Shown here: positions 55,726-64,000 of the stretch, in pieces
How positions within the stretch are numbered: position 1 is the first letter of the stretch
Layout: each line of letters opens with the position of its first letter
From: Streptomyces apocyni
Lineage (GTDB): Bacteria; Actinomycetota; Actinomycetes; Streptomycetales; Streptomycetaceae
NCBI RefSeq assembly: GCF_009739465.1
Contig: NZ_WHOM01000051.1
Location: 203,049 to 267,048 of the forward strand
Direction: 5' to 3'
DNA: 64,000 nt
Position numbers and translations under genes: made by a program
Notes under the pieces: model-generated
Databases searched by the model: none
What the model was told of the DNA's origin: nothing
What the model saw: the letters and a program-made list of their open reading frames with translations, nothing else

Positions 55726-56676
55726 ATGACCACCACCCCCTCGAACTCCGCCACGTCCACCACGTCCACTCCCTCCACCAACTGGAACTCCGCCCGCCCC
55801 TGGCGCGGCATCATGGTCGCCACCGCACTCCCCCTGCGCGCGGACCTCTCCGTCGACTACGACGCGTACGCCGAACACGTCGCCTGGCTGATCGAGAACG
55901 GCTGCGACGGTGTGGTCCCCAACGGCTCGCTCGGCGAGTACCAGACACTGACCGACGAAGAGCGAGCCCGCGTCGTCGACGTCGCCGTAGCGGCCGCGGG
56001 TTCCGGGGCCCGGGTCATGCCCGGCGTCGCCGCCTACGGCAGCGCCGAGTCCCGCCGCTGGGCCGAGCAGGCCGCCGAAGCGGGCTGCGGCTCCGTTCTG
56101 CTCCTGCCGCCCAACGCCTACCGCGCCGAAGAAGAGGCCGTACGCGCCCACTACGCCGAGGTCGCCAAGGCGGGCGTCCCCGTCGTCGCGTACAACAACC
56201 CCATCGACACCAAGGTCGACCTCATCCCCGCGCTGCTCGCCCAACTCCACCAGGAGGGGAACATCGTCGCGGTGAAGGAGTTCACCGGCGATGTACGCAG
56301 GGCGTACGAGCTCGCCGAACTCGCCCCGGAACTCGACCTGCTGATCGGCGCGGACGACGTGCTCCTCGAACTCGCCATCGCCGGGGCGGTCGGCTGGATC
56401 GCGGGCTACCCCAACGCCTTCCCCGCCACCTGCTCCGCCCTCTACCACGCCGCGGTCTCCGACGACCTGCGGACGGCTCTGCCGTTGTACAAGTCGCTGC
56501 ACCCGTTGCTGCGTTGGGACTCCAAGACGGAGTTCGTGCAGTCCATCAAGCTCTCCATGGACATCACCGGACGCCACGGCGGGCCGGTCCGCCCCCCGCG
56601 TACCCCGCTGACCGGCCCGGTCGAGGCGGGCGTACGCGATGCGACCGAGAAGGCCATCGCCGACGGCCACCACTGA
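55726..56676 (+). CDS. Dihydrodipicolinate-synthase-family lyase, probable 1-pyrroline-4-hydroxy-2-carboxylate deaminase
   Basis: 316 residues, class I aldolase fold. Schiff-base Lys184 in VAVKEFTGDVRRAYEL, catalytic Tyr156 in VVAYNNPIDTKVD, GCDGVVPNGSLGEYQTLT substrate loop. A Thr/Ser-rich N-terminal tail precedes the domain. True DapA proteins sit in lysine operons; next to a D-hydroxyproline-type dehydrogenase the better fit is the deaminase that makes alpha-ketoglutarate semialdehyde. The 4-hydroxyproline epimerase and semialdehyde dehydrogenase of that pathway are not in the window. Function by context, family certain. Confidence 0.85.
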   Translation: MTTTPSNSATSTTSTPSTNWNSARPWRGIMVATALPLRADLSVDYDAYAEHVAWLIENGCDGVVPNGSLGEYQTLTDEERARVVDVAVAAAGSGARVMPGVAAYGSAESRRWAEQAAEAGCGSVLLLPPNAYRAEEEAVRAHYAEVAKAGVPVVAYNNPIDTKVDLIPALLAQLHQEGNIVAVKEFTGDVRRAYELAELAPELDLLIGADDVLLELAIAGAVGWIAGYPNAFPATCSALYHAAVSDDLRTALPLYKSLHPLLRWDSKTEFVQSIKLSMDITGRHGGPVRPPRTPLTGPVEAGVRDATEKAIADGHH

Positions 56677-56688
56677 CGGTTCTGTTCA

Positions 56689-56704
56689 CCCCCGCGTACG
56701 GGGG
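56689..56704 (+). terminator. Short hairpin after the DapA-family gene
   Basis: CCCCCG-CGTA-CGGGGG, 12 bp after the stop codon; 6-bp GC stem without T run. Plausible weak terminator. Confidence 0.5.
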
Positions 56705-56731
56705 GCCGTTCACGCGTGGCAGGCTGAGGTG

Positions 56732-57031
56732 ATGAAAGCCTGGAGCGCCGCCACCGAGAACGACCTGCGGCGTCTACTCAACGAGTGGGACCCGATCGGC
56801 GTCGCTGACCTCGTGCGGGACGAGTACGACTGCATGCTCGCCCCGCTGCTCGGGCGGCTCTGTGGCGGGGCCAGCCAGACAGAGATCGCCGAGTTCCTGC
56901 GGCACGAGCTGGAGCACCACTTCGGTCTCGACTCCGCGGGCCCGCTTCCCGACGCGATGGCCGCCCGGGTCATCGACTGGTGGACGCCTCCGGATCAAGG
57001 CTCCGGTGGCATGGCACCCGCAGCCCCGTGA
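56732..57031 (+). CDS. Small conserved hypothetical protein (possibly DUF1871-like)
   Basis: 99 residues, acidic, soluble. Core ENDLRRLLNEWDPIGVADLV, RDEYDCMLAPLLGRLCGGAS, EFLRHELEHHFGLD. The NEWDPIG and DEYDC motifs recall DUF1871-type proteins, some of which sit in toxin-immunity or contact-inhibition loci; no toxin gene is next to it. ATG 56732 has GAGG just before it. Its 3' end overlaps a GNAT relic on the other strand. Confidence 0.7.
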   Translation: MKAWSAATENDLRRLLNEWDPIGVADLVRDEYDCMLAPLLGRLCGGASQTEIAEFLRHELEHHFGLDSAGPLPDAMAARVIDWWTPPDQGSGGMAPAAP

Positions 57032-57083
57032 ACGACGGTCTGGCGCGCAGTCGGAAGCCCAGCGACTCGTGGAGGCGTATGGC
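57012..57083 (-). pseudogene. GNAT acetyltransferase, C-terminal scrap
   Basis: The minus strand reads AIRLHESLGFRLRARPSF, TGLRVP, the final alpha4-beta7 motif of GNAT acetyltransferases. Only about 24 residues remain, with no acetyl-CoA site, wedged between two intact genes. Short length makes the call tentative. Confidence 0.45.
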
Positions 57084-57103
57084 CTGAGGGCGGCCCGGCG
57101 GCG

Positions 57104-57604
57104 TCAGGTGCGGCGAGAGTGCGTGCTTGGCGCCGCCGCGGGGGCGAACCAGGTGGGTGCATCGGCCATTGCCTGCTTGATACGGAACAGGCCGAACTCC
57201 TCCAGCTCGGGCAGCGCGTCCACCGCGAACCACGCCACGTCCAGGGACTCGTCGTCGTTCACCCGGGCCTCGCCGCCCACCGCGCGGCAGCGCAGGGTGA
57301 TGTCCATGAACTGGCAGATGTCGCCGTTCGGGTAGCGGATCGGCTCGCGGGCCTCCACCAGGACGACCCGCTCAACCTCGCACCGTACGGCCGTCTCCTC
57401 GTAGACCTCACGGACGGCGCACACGGCGGGCTGCTCCCCCGGGTCCGGAATGCCGCCGATCACCGACCACTTTCCGGTGTCGCTGCGCCTGCCGAGCAGG
57501 ACGCGGCCCTCGTCATCGAAGACGATGGCGGTGACGCCGGGCAGGCTCAGCAGCTGGTGGCCAGCGGTGGCCCGGATGTCGCGGATGAAGTCGGGAGTTG
57601 CCAT
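57104..57604 (-). CDS. Nudix hydrolase
   Basis: 166 residues, cytosolic. Nudix box GGIPDPGEQPAVCAVREVYEET, with EVYEE metal ligands and the leading glycine. Preceded by VTAIVFDDEGRVLLGRRSDTGKWSVI. Acts on a nucleoside diphosphate linked to another group; substrate unknown (ADP-ribose and NTP-cleanup enzymes look alike). ATG 57604 follows GAGGG. Lies just downstream of lnt on the same strand (27-bp gap), likely cotranscribed. Confidence 0.93.
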   Translation of the reverse strand: MATPDFIRDIRATAGHQLLSLPGVTAIVFDDEGRVLLGRRSDTGKWSVIGGIPDPGEQPAVCAVREVYEETAVRCEVERVVLVEAREPIRYPNGDICQFMDITLRCRAVGGEARVNDDESLDVAWFAVDALPELEEFGLFRIKQAMADAPTWFAPAAAPSTHSRRT

Positions 57605-57631
57605 GCCCTCGACCCTAACCGGACGCGCGTA

Positions 57632-59257
57632 TCACTCGGTTCGGGTACGCCGAGCGCGTACGGTCGCCGCCCCCGCCCAGCCGAGTCCGGCGAGGCCCAG
57701 CGCGACCAGCGCCAGTTCCGGAGCCACGCCGAGCTGGGTGGCCGGGGTGAGTGAGGAGCGCAGGGGTACCTCGGCTACCAGTGAGTCGGCCGTGAACAGC
57801 TCCGTACGCTGCACGATCCGGCCGTCCGGCGTGATCACGGCGCTGACGCCGCTGGTGACGGGGACCAGCACCGGGCGGCCGTGCTCGACGGCCCGTACCC
57901 GGTCCATGGCGAGTTGCTGGTACGTCATCTGGCTGCGCCCGAACGTCGCGTTGTTGCTGGGCACGGACAGGATCTGGGCGCCTGCCCGCACCTGGTCCCG
58001 GACCACGCTGTCGAAGGCGGCCTCGTAGCAGGTGATGGGGCCGACTCCGGCGCCCGCCATGTCAAAGACCTGGGTGCGGTCGCCGGGAACGAAGCGCCCG
58101 GCGCGGTCGACGTCGGAGCTGAAGATCCGGAAGAAGGACCGGTAGGGCATGTACTCGCCGAACGGCTGGAGCTGGCGCTTGTCGTAGAAGGCGCCGGGGC
58201 CGGTTTCCGGGTCCCAGAGGATCTGGCGGTTGCGCGGGGTGCCGTCGTCGGCCGTGGCGACCGCGCCCACCGAGATCGGCGCCTTGATCGCCTTCGCGGC
58301 CCGGTCAATCACCTCGCGCGCGTCGAGGTTGACGTAGGGGTCGATGTCGGAGGAGTTCTCCGGCCACAGCACCAGGTCTGGCTGCTCGGCCTCGCCGTCC
58401 TTGACGCGCTGGGCGAGCCGCTCGGTCTCCCGTACGTGGTAGTCGAGTACGGCGCGGCGCTGGGCGTTGAAGTCCAGGCCCAGGCGCGGCACATTGCCCT
58501 GGACCACCGCGACGGTGGCGGTGCCGTCCTCGGCGGCGGTGTCGACCAGCGGCAACGCCGCCACCGATGCCGCGACGGGGAGCGCGGTCAGCGCGGCGGC
58601 GAGCGCGACGCCGCGGTCTCGCACCCGGCGCAGCGCGATCAGCCGACGCACCAGATCGCTCAGGCCGAAGCCGCACAGGACAACCGCGAAACCGAGCAGC
58701 GGGGTCCCACCCAGCGCGGCGAGCGGCAGGAACACGCCCTCAGGCTGGCCGAACGCGACCTTGCCCCAGGGGAAGCCACCGAACGGGAACCGGGCCCGCG
58801 CCGCCTCGGCCGTGATCCACACCCCGGCAGCCCACAGCGGCCACAGCGGCAGCCGCGCGACCAGGGCGATGCCCGCCCCCGCGGCGCCCAGGAACAGCGC
58901 CTCGACCAGGGCCAGCGCGATCCAGGGCAGCGGGCCGACGTCCACGCCCGTCCAGGACAGCAGCGGCAACAGGAAGCCAAGACCGAAGCACCAGCCGAGT
59001 CCGAACGCGGCCTTCCAGGTGCGGCCGCGCAGGCACCAGGCGAGCCCGGCGAACGCGGGCACCGCCAGCCACCACAGGGGGCGTGGCGGGAAACTGGCGT
59101 ACAGCAGCACTCCGGCGAGTGCCGCCGCGGCCGGCCACCGCAGCCCTCGCAGCAGGCGCTTGCCTCGGGATTCCGCCGTGGGCAGCGGTGCGGGCCGCTC
59201 CTGCTGGGGCGTCGGAGTCGTGGTGGCTGTCACCTCGTGGATTCTACGGCGCGACAC
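57632..59257 (-). CDS. lnt: Apolipoprotein N-acyltransferase
   Basis: About 541 residues. Several N-terminal membrane helices, then a nitrilase-like periplasmic domain with catalytic Glu (LVLWPENSSD), Lys (FYDKRQLQPFGEYMPYR) and Cys (GPITCYEAAFD), and a final helix. It adds the third acyl chain to the lipoprotein N-terminal cysteine. Streptomyces carry one or two Lnt homologues. The GTG start is uncertain (59263, 59257 or 59233); 59257 has GGGGG at suitable distance. Sits before a Nudix gene. Confidence 0.93.
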   Translation of the reverse strand: MSRRRIHEVTATTTPTPQQERPAPLPTAESRGKRLLRGLRWPAAAALAGVLLYASFPPRPLWWLAVPAFAGLAWCLRGRTWKAAFGLGWCFGLGFLLPLLSWTGVDVGPLPWIALALVEALFLGAAGAGIALVARLPLWPLWAAGVWITAEAARARFPFGGFPWGKVAFGQPEGVFLPLAALGGTPLLGFAVVLCGFGLSDLVRRLIALRRVRDRGVALAAALTALPVAASVAALPLVDTAAEDGTATVAVVQGNVPRLGLDFNAQRRAVLDYHVRETERLAQRVKDGEAEQPDLVLWPENSSDIDPYVNLDAREVIDRAAKAIKAPISVGAVATADDGTPRNRQILWDPETGPGAFYDKRQLQPFGEYMPYRSFFRIFSSDVDRAGRFVPGDRTQVFDMAGAGVGPITCYEAAFDSVVRDQVRAGAQILSVPSNNATFGRSQMTYQQLAMDRVRAVEHGRPVLVPVTSGVSAVITPDGRIVQRTELFTADSLVAEVPLRSSLTPATQLGVAPELALVALGLAGLGWAGAATVRARRTRTE

Positions 59258-59476
59258 TGTCACACCCCCACGCTGGTCCCGGCACAACCACTGTGCGCGA
59301 CCGACACACCTTGACGCGCCCGCGTCCCACACAGGTGCAGCATCGTTTCTGCGCAACATACGCACATACCGCCCCGCCAGCCGTTACCGTGTGCCCGAGT
59401 CCCAGTGTCCGGCCGGATCGATCCGGCCGCGGTGTCCGGGACCCGTTCACAATCCGGGTCGACGGGGGGCTAGCGG

Positions 59477-60550
59477 ATGGCTTCAGCCATGCGGCCGGGG
59501 CTGCGACAGCGCCGTACCGTGGCGGACGCGACCGGGGTCGCCGTCCTCGGGGCCTGCGCGACGTGGTCGCTGGTCACGGCGGCCGCGGGCGATGGCAGGC
59601 CGGAAGGCGTACTGCTGGCGGTACTCGCGGTCGGCGCGGGGTACGCGAGTGGCCGGATCTGTGGGGCTCTGGTGCCCGCCGCCGCCTGCGGGGCCGCCGC
59701 GCTCGGGGCGCTGGCGCTGGCCGCCGCCTCGTCGCAGGGCGTTCCCGGCGGAGGTGCCGCCTCCCCCCTCGGGTATACGGGCGCGGCCGCCGCGCTGCTG
59801 ATCCTGGCGGCCGGTGCGGCCTGCTGCGGGGCGTGGGCGACGGGACGGCCCCCGGCGCGGCTGGTGCTGCGGCTGCTGGCGGCCGCGGTGGCGGGTGCCG
59901 CGTTGGCGCTGGACTCGATGGCGGGGTTCGTGGGGGCGGCCGGGGTGCTGCTGTGTTCCCTCGCGGCGGCCAGGGTGCGCTACCGGGCGCTGGGACTGGC
60001 CGGGTTCGCCCTGGTCACAGTCGTGCTGGCAGGGGTGTCCTGGGCGGTCGCCGAGGACGTTCTGCCCGACGGACTCACGGTCTCCCTGGAGGATCAGCTC
60101 ACCCAGCACCGGGTGCTGCTGTGGCAGGACGCGCTGACGCTGGCCAAGGACGATCCGGCGCTCGGCGCGGGCCCCGGCACGTTCGGGGAGCTCAGTGCCA
60201 CGGCCCAGCAGAGCGTCCACGCGGACGGCAAGCCTCATTCGGCGCCGTTGCAGCAAGCCGCGGAGCAGGGTGTGGTGGGTGCGGTGCTGCTGGCCTCGGT
60301 GTTCGGCTGGCTGCTGTACGCGCTGTGGTGCTCGTCCCGCGCGACGCCGATGGTCCTCACGGCCGCCGCGACCCTCACCGCGCTGGCGGCCCTGGCCGCG
60401 GTCGGCAACGCGCTGAGCTTCACTCCGGTGACAGCGGGCGCGGGGCTGCTCGCGGGACTCGCCACGGCCTGGCCGATGGGCGAGGAGTTGGCCCCGCCGC
60501 TCGACCCGGCGGGCTCGGAGGAGACACGGCCCTGGGGCGAGCGTTCCTGA
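59477..60550 (+). CDS. O-antigen ligase-like (Wzy/WaaL-type) membrane protein
   Basis: 357 residues, about 9-10 helices. The large extracytoplasmic loop has the Wzy_C signature LTQHRVLLWQDALTLAKDDP, ALGAGPGTFGELS and HADGKPHSAPLQQAAEQGVV, with catalytic-type Arg and His residues. Probable polymerase or ligase of an extracellular glycan; no glycan cluster adjoins it. ATG 59477 follows a G-rich site. Confidence 0.85.
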   Translation: MASAMRPGLRQRRTVADATGVAVLGACATWSLVTAAAGDGRPEGVLLAVLAVGAGYASGRICGALVPAAACGAAALGALALAAASSQGVPGGGAASPLGYTGAAAALLILAAGAACCGAWATGRPPARLVLRLLAAAVAGAALALDSMAGFVGAAGVLLCSLAAARVRYRALGLAGFALVTVVLAGVSWAVAEDVLPDGLTVSLEDQLTQHRVLLWQDALTLAKDDPALGAGPGTFGELSATAQQSVHADGKPHSAPLQQAAEQGVVGAVLLASVFGWLLYALWCSSRATPMVLTAAATLTALAALAAVGNALSFTPVTAGAGLLAGLATAWPMGEELAPPLDPAGSEETRPWGERS

Positions 60551-60590
60551 CCGTTCGCGCCTGACCGTTCGCGCCTGGCCGTTCCTGACC
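60546..60590. repeat. Short direct repeats after the O-antigen ligase-like gene
   Basis: CCTGACCGTTCGCG twice in tandem (14 bp apart), then two partial copies (CCTGGCCGTTC, CCTGACCGCTTC). The first overlaps the gene's stop codon. Likely a slippage product. Confidence 0.6.
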
Positions 60591-60649
60591 GCTTCTGGCC
60601 CGTCGCTGAGCCCCGCCCCGGGACTCGGGAGGCCGGTCAACGGCGCGCT

Positions 60650-61225
60650 TCAGGCGCCAGCGGCCGGACTGGCGCCCGGGCCCCGACTGGCGAGGACCCG
60701 CAGGCGGTCCCGGATCACGCGGACGGCCGCCTCGGCGTCGTCCACGGTCACGGTGAACTTGCGTCCGTCGCCCAGTTCCAGCACGACCCCCTCACCGCGG
60801 CGTACCACCACCGCGGTGCCCTTCTCCGGCCGCCAGCGGTAGCCCCAGCCGCCCCACTGCCGTGGGGTGACCCGGGGTGCGAAGGAGGCGCCGACGACGT
60901 GACTGAGCGGAATGCGGCGGCGGGGCAGGCCCATGAACCCGCAGCGCACCTCCAGGGAGTCCGCGTAGACCCGTACCGCCACATGAACGAAGGCGAGCGT
61001 CCCGAAGATCATCAGCAGGCCCACGGCGACACAGCCGACGACGGCCATCACGAGGGGGCCGATCGCGGAGGCCCAGCGCGGGTCGACGGCCAGCACGATG
61101 CCCAGCGCCACACAGGCGGCACCGGCCGCCGCCAGCGGCCATTGCATACGGTTCCTGGCGTGTCCGGTCCAGATCTCCGGTGGGGTCTCGCTCGCTCCCC
61201 GCGCGCTCTGGGGATGGTCCCTCAT
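60650..61225 (-). CDS. PH-domain membrane protein
   Basis: 191 residues. Two adjacent helices (WPLAAAGAACVALGIVLAV, IGPLVMAVVGCVAVGLLMIF) followed by a bacterial PH domain: ADSLEVRCGFMGLPRRRIPLSHVVGASF and KGTAVVVRRGEGVVLELGDGRKFTVTV. Similar small PH membrane proteins are widespread in actinobacteria; function unknown. The ATG at 61225 has no evident ribosome site; an internal ATG at residue 27 has AGGA. Confidence 0.85.
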   Translation of the reverse strand: MRDHPQSARGASETPPEIWTGHARNRMQWPLAAAGAACVALGIVLAVDPRWASAIGPLVMAVVGCVAVGLLMIFGTLAFVHVAVRVYADSLEVRCGFMGLPRRRIPLSHVVGASFAPRVTPRQWGGWGYRWRPEKGTAVVVRRGEGVVLELGDGRKFTVTVDDAEAAVRVIRDRLRVLASRGPGASPAAGA

Positions 61226-61296
61226 GGGGGGAAGGCTACTCGCGTTCCGCTCCGAGGGCAGCGCCTCGCGCGGCGCTCACTCCCCGGGAGCGGGGC

Positions 61297-62082
61297 TCAG
61301 CTCGCGGTACGGACGGCGGCGAGCAGCCGCCCCTCCGCGTAGGCCAGGGCGGCCTCGGGAAGTGCGCCCTCGCGGCCGCTGAGCAGCACCGTGAGGCTCC
61401 CCGTGGGTGCCGCGTCGGGTCGCGCGGACAGCCCCACCCTGCGCAGGGCCTGGCACGCCACCGCGTCGGCGCTGCCGTACAGGTCAAGCGGCTCCGGACG
61501 AGAGCCGCGCACCGCGGCGCGGATGCGCTCCGCCACGAGTTCGTAGTGGGTGCAGCCCAGGACGACGGCCCTGACGTCGGGCGGGGTGAGCTGGGCGGCG
61601 GCGAGCACGGCCCGGTCGATCGCGGCTTCGTCGGCCTGCTCGACCGCGGCCGCGAGACCGGGGCAGGGCACCTCGGTCACCTCGACGCCGTCAGCGAACT
61701 CCTTGATGAGGACCTGCTGGTAGGCGCTACCAGTGGTCGCGGTGGTGGCCCAGATGGCGACCGGGCCGCCGCCCGCGGCGGCGGGCTTGATCGCGGGGAC
61801 GGTGCCGATGACGGGCACGTCCGGCTCCAGCCGGGCCCGCAGGGCGGGCAGGGCGTGCACGGTCGCGGTGTTGCAGCCCACGATCAACGCGTCGGGGTGG
61901 TGGGCGGCCGCCGCCTCGGCCACGGCCACGGCGCGGGCCGTGAGGTCCTCGTGGGTGCGCGGGCCCCAGGGCATCCCGTCGGGGTCCAAGGAGACGACCA
62001 GATCGGCGTCGGGCCGCAGGCGGCGTACCGCGGCGGTGGCCGGGAGCAGGCCGATTCCGGAGTCCATGAGCGCGATCTTCAC
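61297..62082 (-). CDS. Aspartate/glutamate racemase family protein
   Basis: 261 residues, cofactor-independent racemase fold. First catalytic cysteine in LIVGCNTATVHALPAL, second in AVVLGCTHYELVAERI, and IALMDSGIGLLPATAAVR at the N-terminus, as in MurI. A housekeeping MurI lies elsewhere in streptomycetes, so this may be a second glutamate or amino acid racemase. GTG 62082 follows AAGG. Confidence 0.88.
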   Translation of the reverse strand: MKIALMDSGIGLLPATAAVRRLRPDADLVVSLDPDGMPWGPRTHEDLTARAVAVAEAAAAHHPDALIVGCNTATVHALPALRARLEPDVPVIGTVPAIKPAAAGGGPVAIWATTATTGSAYQQVLIKEFADGVEVTEVPCPGLAAAVEQADEAAIDRAVLAAAQLTPPDVRAVVLGCTHYELVAERIRAAVRGSRPEPLDLYGSADAVACQALRRVGLSARPDAAPTGSLTVLLSGREGALPEAALAYAEGRLLAAVRTAS

Positions 62083-62150
62083 CCGGTTACCTTAGACGAT
62101 CGGCCCTGTTCCCCCGGATGCGTGGGGCGGTGTGGGGCACACTCCGGTCC

Positions 62151-63341
62151 ATGAGCGCCCTCGCGTGGACCGCCGTCTTGTCGCTGGCCGCATGGCTCTG
62201 GCTGCTGCTTGGCCAGGGCTTCTTCTGGCGTACGGATGTACGGCTGCCACCGCGCCGTGACCCGGACGACTGGCCGTCCGTCTGTGTGGTCGTCCCGGCC
62301 AGGGACGAGGCCGCCGTACTGCCCGGGAGCCTGCCGTCCCTGCTGACGCAGGACTATCCGGGGCGGGCCGAGGTCGTCCTCGTCGACGACGGCAGCTCGG
62401 ATGGCACCGGGCCGCTGGCCCGCTCGCTCGCCGATGAGTACGGCGGGCTGCCCCTGACCGTGACTTCGCCTGGCGAGCCGCCCGCGGGGTGGACGGGCAA
62501 GCTGTGGGCGGTGCGGCACGGCATCGCACGCGCGCGTGAAGCACGATCCGGGGCCCCGGAGTACCTGTTGCTGACCGACGCGGACATCGCCCACACGCCG
62601 GACAGTCTGCGGACCTTGGTGGCCTCGGCCTGTACGGGGGGCTTCGACCTCGTCTCCCAGATGGCGCGGCTGCGGGTCGCGAGCCGGTGGGAACGGCTGG
62701 TGGTACCCGCCTTCGTGTACTTCTTCGCCCAGTTGTATCCGTTCCGTTGGGTGGGCCGATCCGGGTCACGGACCGCGGCCGCCGCGGGCGGCTGCGTCCT
62801 GCTGCGTACTGAGGTGGCCGAACGGGCGGGCGTTCCGGACGCGATCCGGCAGTCCGTGATCGACGACGTGGCGCTCGCCCGCGCGGTGCGGCGCGCGGGC
62901 GGCAGGATCTGGCTCGGTCTCGCCGACCGAGTGGACAGCATCCGGCCCTACCCGCGCCTGGGTGACCTGTGGCGGATGGTGTCGCGCAGTGCCTACGCCC
63001 AGTTGCGGCACAGTCCGGCGCTGCTGATCGGCACGGTCCTGGGGCTCGCCGTGGTGTACCTCGCGCCGCCTCTCACGCTGGTCACGGGTCTGCTGGCCCG
63101 CGACGGGGCGGCGGCCGTCGCGGGGGGCGCTGCGTGGCTGCTGATGACGGGGACGTATCTGCCGATGCTGCGCTACTACCGGCAGCCGCCGTGGCTCGCG
63201 GCGCTGCTGCCCGCGACGGCCTTCCTCTATCTGCTGATGACGGTGGACTCGGCGGTGCGGCACTACCAGGGGCGGGGTGCGGCGTGGAAGGGACGTACCT
63301 ACGCACGCCCCGAGCGCGCCGCACCCACGCCCGACCGCTGA
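62151..63341 (+). CDS. Family 2 glycosyltransferase, HpnB-like
   Basis: 396 residues. N-terminal helix, GT2 catalytic domain (SVCVVVPARDEAAVLPGSLP, VLVDDGSSDGTG, LLTDADIAHTPDSL), conserved ERAGVPDAIRQSVIDDVALAR, then C-terminal helices. This matches the hopanoid-associated HpnB type, though no hopanoid gene is nearby. The ATG at 62151 has a weak ribosome site. Confidence 0.88.
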   Translation: MSALAWTAVLSLAAWLWLLLGQGFFWRTDVRLPPRRDPDDWPSVCVVVPARDEAAVLPGSLPSLLTQDYPGRAEVVLVDDGSSDGTGPLARSLADEYGGLPLTVTSPGEPPAGWTGKLWAVRHGIARAREARSGAPEYLLLTDADIAHTPDSLRTLVASACTGGFDLVSQMARLRVASRWERLVVPAFVYFFAQLYPFRWVGRSGSRTAAAAGGCVLLRTEVAERAGVPDAIRQSVIDDVALARAVRRAGGRIWLGLADRVDSIRPYPRLGDLWRMVSRSAYAQLRHSPALLIGTVLGLAVVYLAPPLTLVTGLLARDGAAAVAGGAAWLLMTGTYLPMLRYYRQPPWLAALLPATAFLYLLMTVDSAVRHYQGRGAAWKGRTYARPERAAPTPDR

Positions 63342-63393
63342 GCGCGGCCGGGCCTTCTCGGACCAACTCAGGCCGGCTCAGGCCGACAGCGCG

Positions 63394-64000
63394 TCACTTA
63401 CGGCCGGGTGTCCAGTTCATGCCCCAGCCGTAGGTGTAGTCCATGGTGCGCTGCGGGCTGACGCCGCGCTCCGGGACCAGGTAGCGGGCCTCGCGCCGCA
63501 CCTGGAGGTCGCCGCCTTCGTTGGTGAGCAGGGCGAGGGAGCACACCGGTGACGGGACGTCGCACTCGTCGAGGGAGAACTCGATCGGCGCTCCGTTCTG
63601 CGGCTGGAGGGTGACCGTGGCGTTCAGGTCGGCGAAGCTGTTCGCACCCTCGTAGATGGTCACGAAGATGACGATCCGGCGGAACTTGTCCTTGTGGTCG
63701 AGGTTGATCGTCAGGTTCTCGCCGGTGGAGACGGCTCCGGTGCGGTCGTCTCCGTCCAGCAGCATGTACGGCGGCTGATTCAGCGCGCCGAAGGCGTTGC
63801 CCAGCGCCTGCACCACACCCTTGGTGCCGTCGGCGAGTTCGAACAGGGCGCACAGGTCGAGGTCGAGCGGCGGTCGCATGGCCCGGCTCAGCTTGCTGCC
63901 CCAGCCGCCCTTGGTCTGCGGACGCATCTCCCAGTTCAGGTTGACCCGCATCGCGCCGGTGGTGCCGCCCTGCTTGGACAGCGAGACGGTTGGGGCCGAC
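63394..64000 (-). CDS. TerD/TerA-family protein (5' end outside window)
   Basis: 202 residues present; the frame continues past the right edge (PTVSLSKQGGTTGAMRVNLNW reads on upstream). TerD motifs: LDLDLCALFELADGTKGVVQ, DGDDRTGAVSTGENLTINLDHKDKFRRIVIFVTIYEGANSFAD. Ca2+-binding acidic residues in DLDLCALF and GDDRTG. TerD proteins act in tellurite and general stress resistance. Upstream partners are not visible. Confidence 0.92.
   Translation of the reverse strand, partial: SAPTVSLSKQGGTTGAMRVNLNWEMRPQTKGGWGSKLSRAMRPPLDLDLCALFELADGTKGVVQALGNAFGALNQPPYMLLDGDDRTGAVSTGENLTINLDHKDKFRRIVIFVTIYEGANSFADLNATVTLQPQNGAPIEFSLDECDVPSPVCSLALLTNEGGDLQVRREARYLVPERGVSPQRTMDYTYGWGMNWTPGRK

Noticed and set aside
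54187..56673. Very long minus-strand frame (over 800 codons) across the dehydrogenase and DapA-family genes
   Set aside because: High-GC shadow frame: Gly/Arg/Val-rich with no motif, and it spans two well-supported plus-strand genes.

Overview
The window reads as chromosomal DNA of a Streptomyces or very close relative. GC is very high throughout, GTG starts are common, and it carries a Streptomyces subtilisin inhibitor, an OsdK/OsdR-like gas-sensing two-component pair, HelR, an actinobacterial acyl-CoA ligase and an Lnt. I see no rRNA, tRNA, CRISPR array, insertion sequence or prophage. Several decayed genes suggest an arm or accessory part of the chromosome.

Layout. 1-7.5 kb: a dormancy/hypoxia island with a zinc alcohol dehydrogenase (cut by the left edge), a beta-CASP metallo-beta-lactamase RNase, a universal stress protein, a NarL-type regulator, a STAS protein, a flavin-binding-type protein and a GAF-GAF histidine kinase that keeps the DosS haem ligand residues. 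Paired GGGGCC-N4-GGCCCY boxes lie in front of these genes. The same boxes recur 12-15 kb away, before a second universal stress protein (19.5 kb) and a phosphoketolase (20.4-22.8 kb). 7.5-18.8 kb: acyl-CoA dehydrogenase with a KstR-like operator, DedA protein, a cupredoxin/copper ATPase/YHS fusion, DUF302, TerB, ABC exporter, PucR-type regulator, secreted lipase and SSI-type inhibitor. 22.9-28.8 kb: DUF389 and ClC membrane proteins, a deletion scar joining halves of an AraC regulator and an MBL hydrolase, FadD and a small membrane protein. 28.8-32.5 kb: a gene graveyard with an internally deleted mgtA, then broken LCP, RodA/FtsW and PAP2 genes, followed by an intact OmpR/histidine kinase pair.

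34.8-38.1 kb: dhaKLM (dihydroxyacetone kinase) and an ECF sigma factor with a membrane protein. 38.1-50 kb: helR and rox, two rifamycin-resistance genes 8 kb apart. Each has a 19-bp rifamycin-associated element set inside a larger shared promoter module. Between them lie an ECF sigma/CAP-domain transmembrane fusion, pyruvate carboxylase, a sulfite-oxidase-family enzyme and a diaminopropionate ammonia-lyase-like enzyme. 50-57 kb: PH-domain protein, lectin-domain membrane protein, two DinB proteins, then a probable D-hydroxyproline catabolic set (three-part flavin/iron-sulfur dehydrogenase plus a DapA-family deaminase). Its two transcription units share a 17-bp operator-like sequence. 57-64 kb: Nudix hydrolase, Lnt, O-antigen-ligase-like protein, PH-domain membrane protein, Asp/Glu racemase-family protein, HpnB-like glycosyltransferase and a TerD-family protein cut by the right edge.

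Functional reading: much of the window concerns surviving low oxygen or non-growth (stress proteins, phosphoketolase, gas-sensing kinase), resisting antibiotics acting on RNA polymerase (helR, rox), and using secondary carbon or nitrogen sources (dihydroxyacetone, hydroxyproline, fatty acids or steroids). Assignments come from reading translated sequence and remembered family motifs; no database search was possible.
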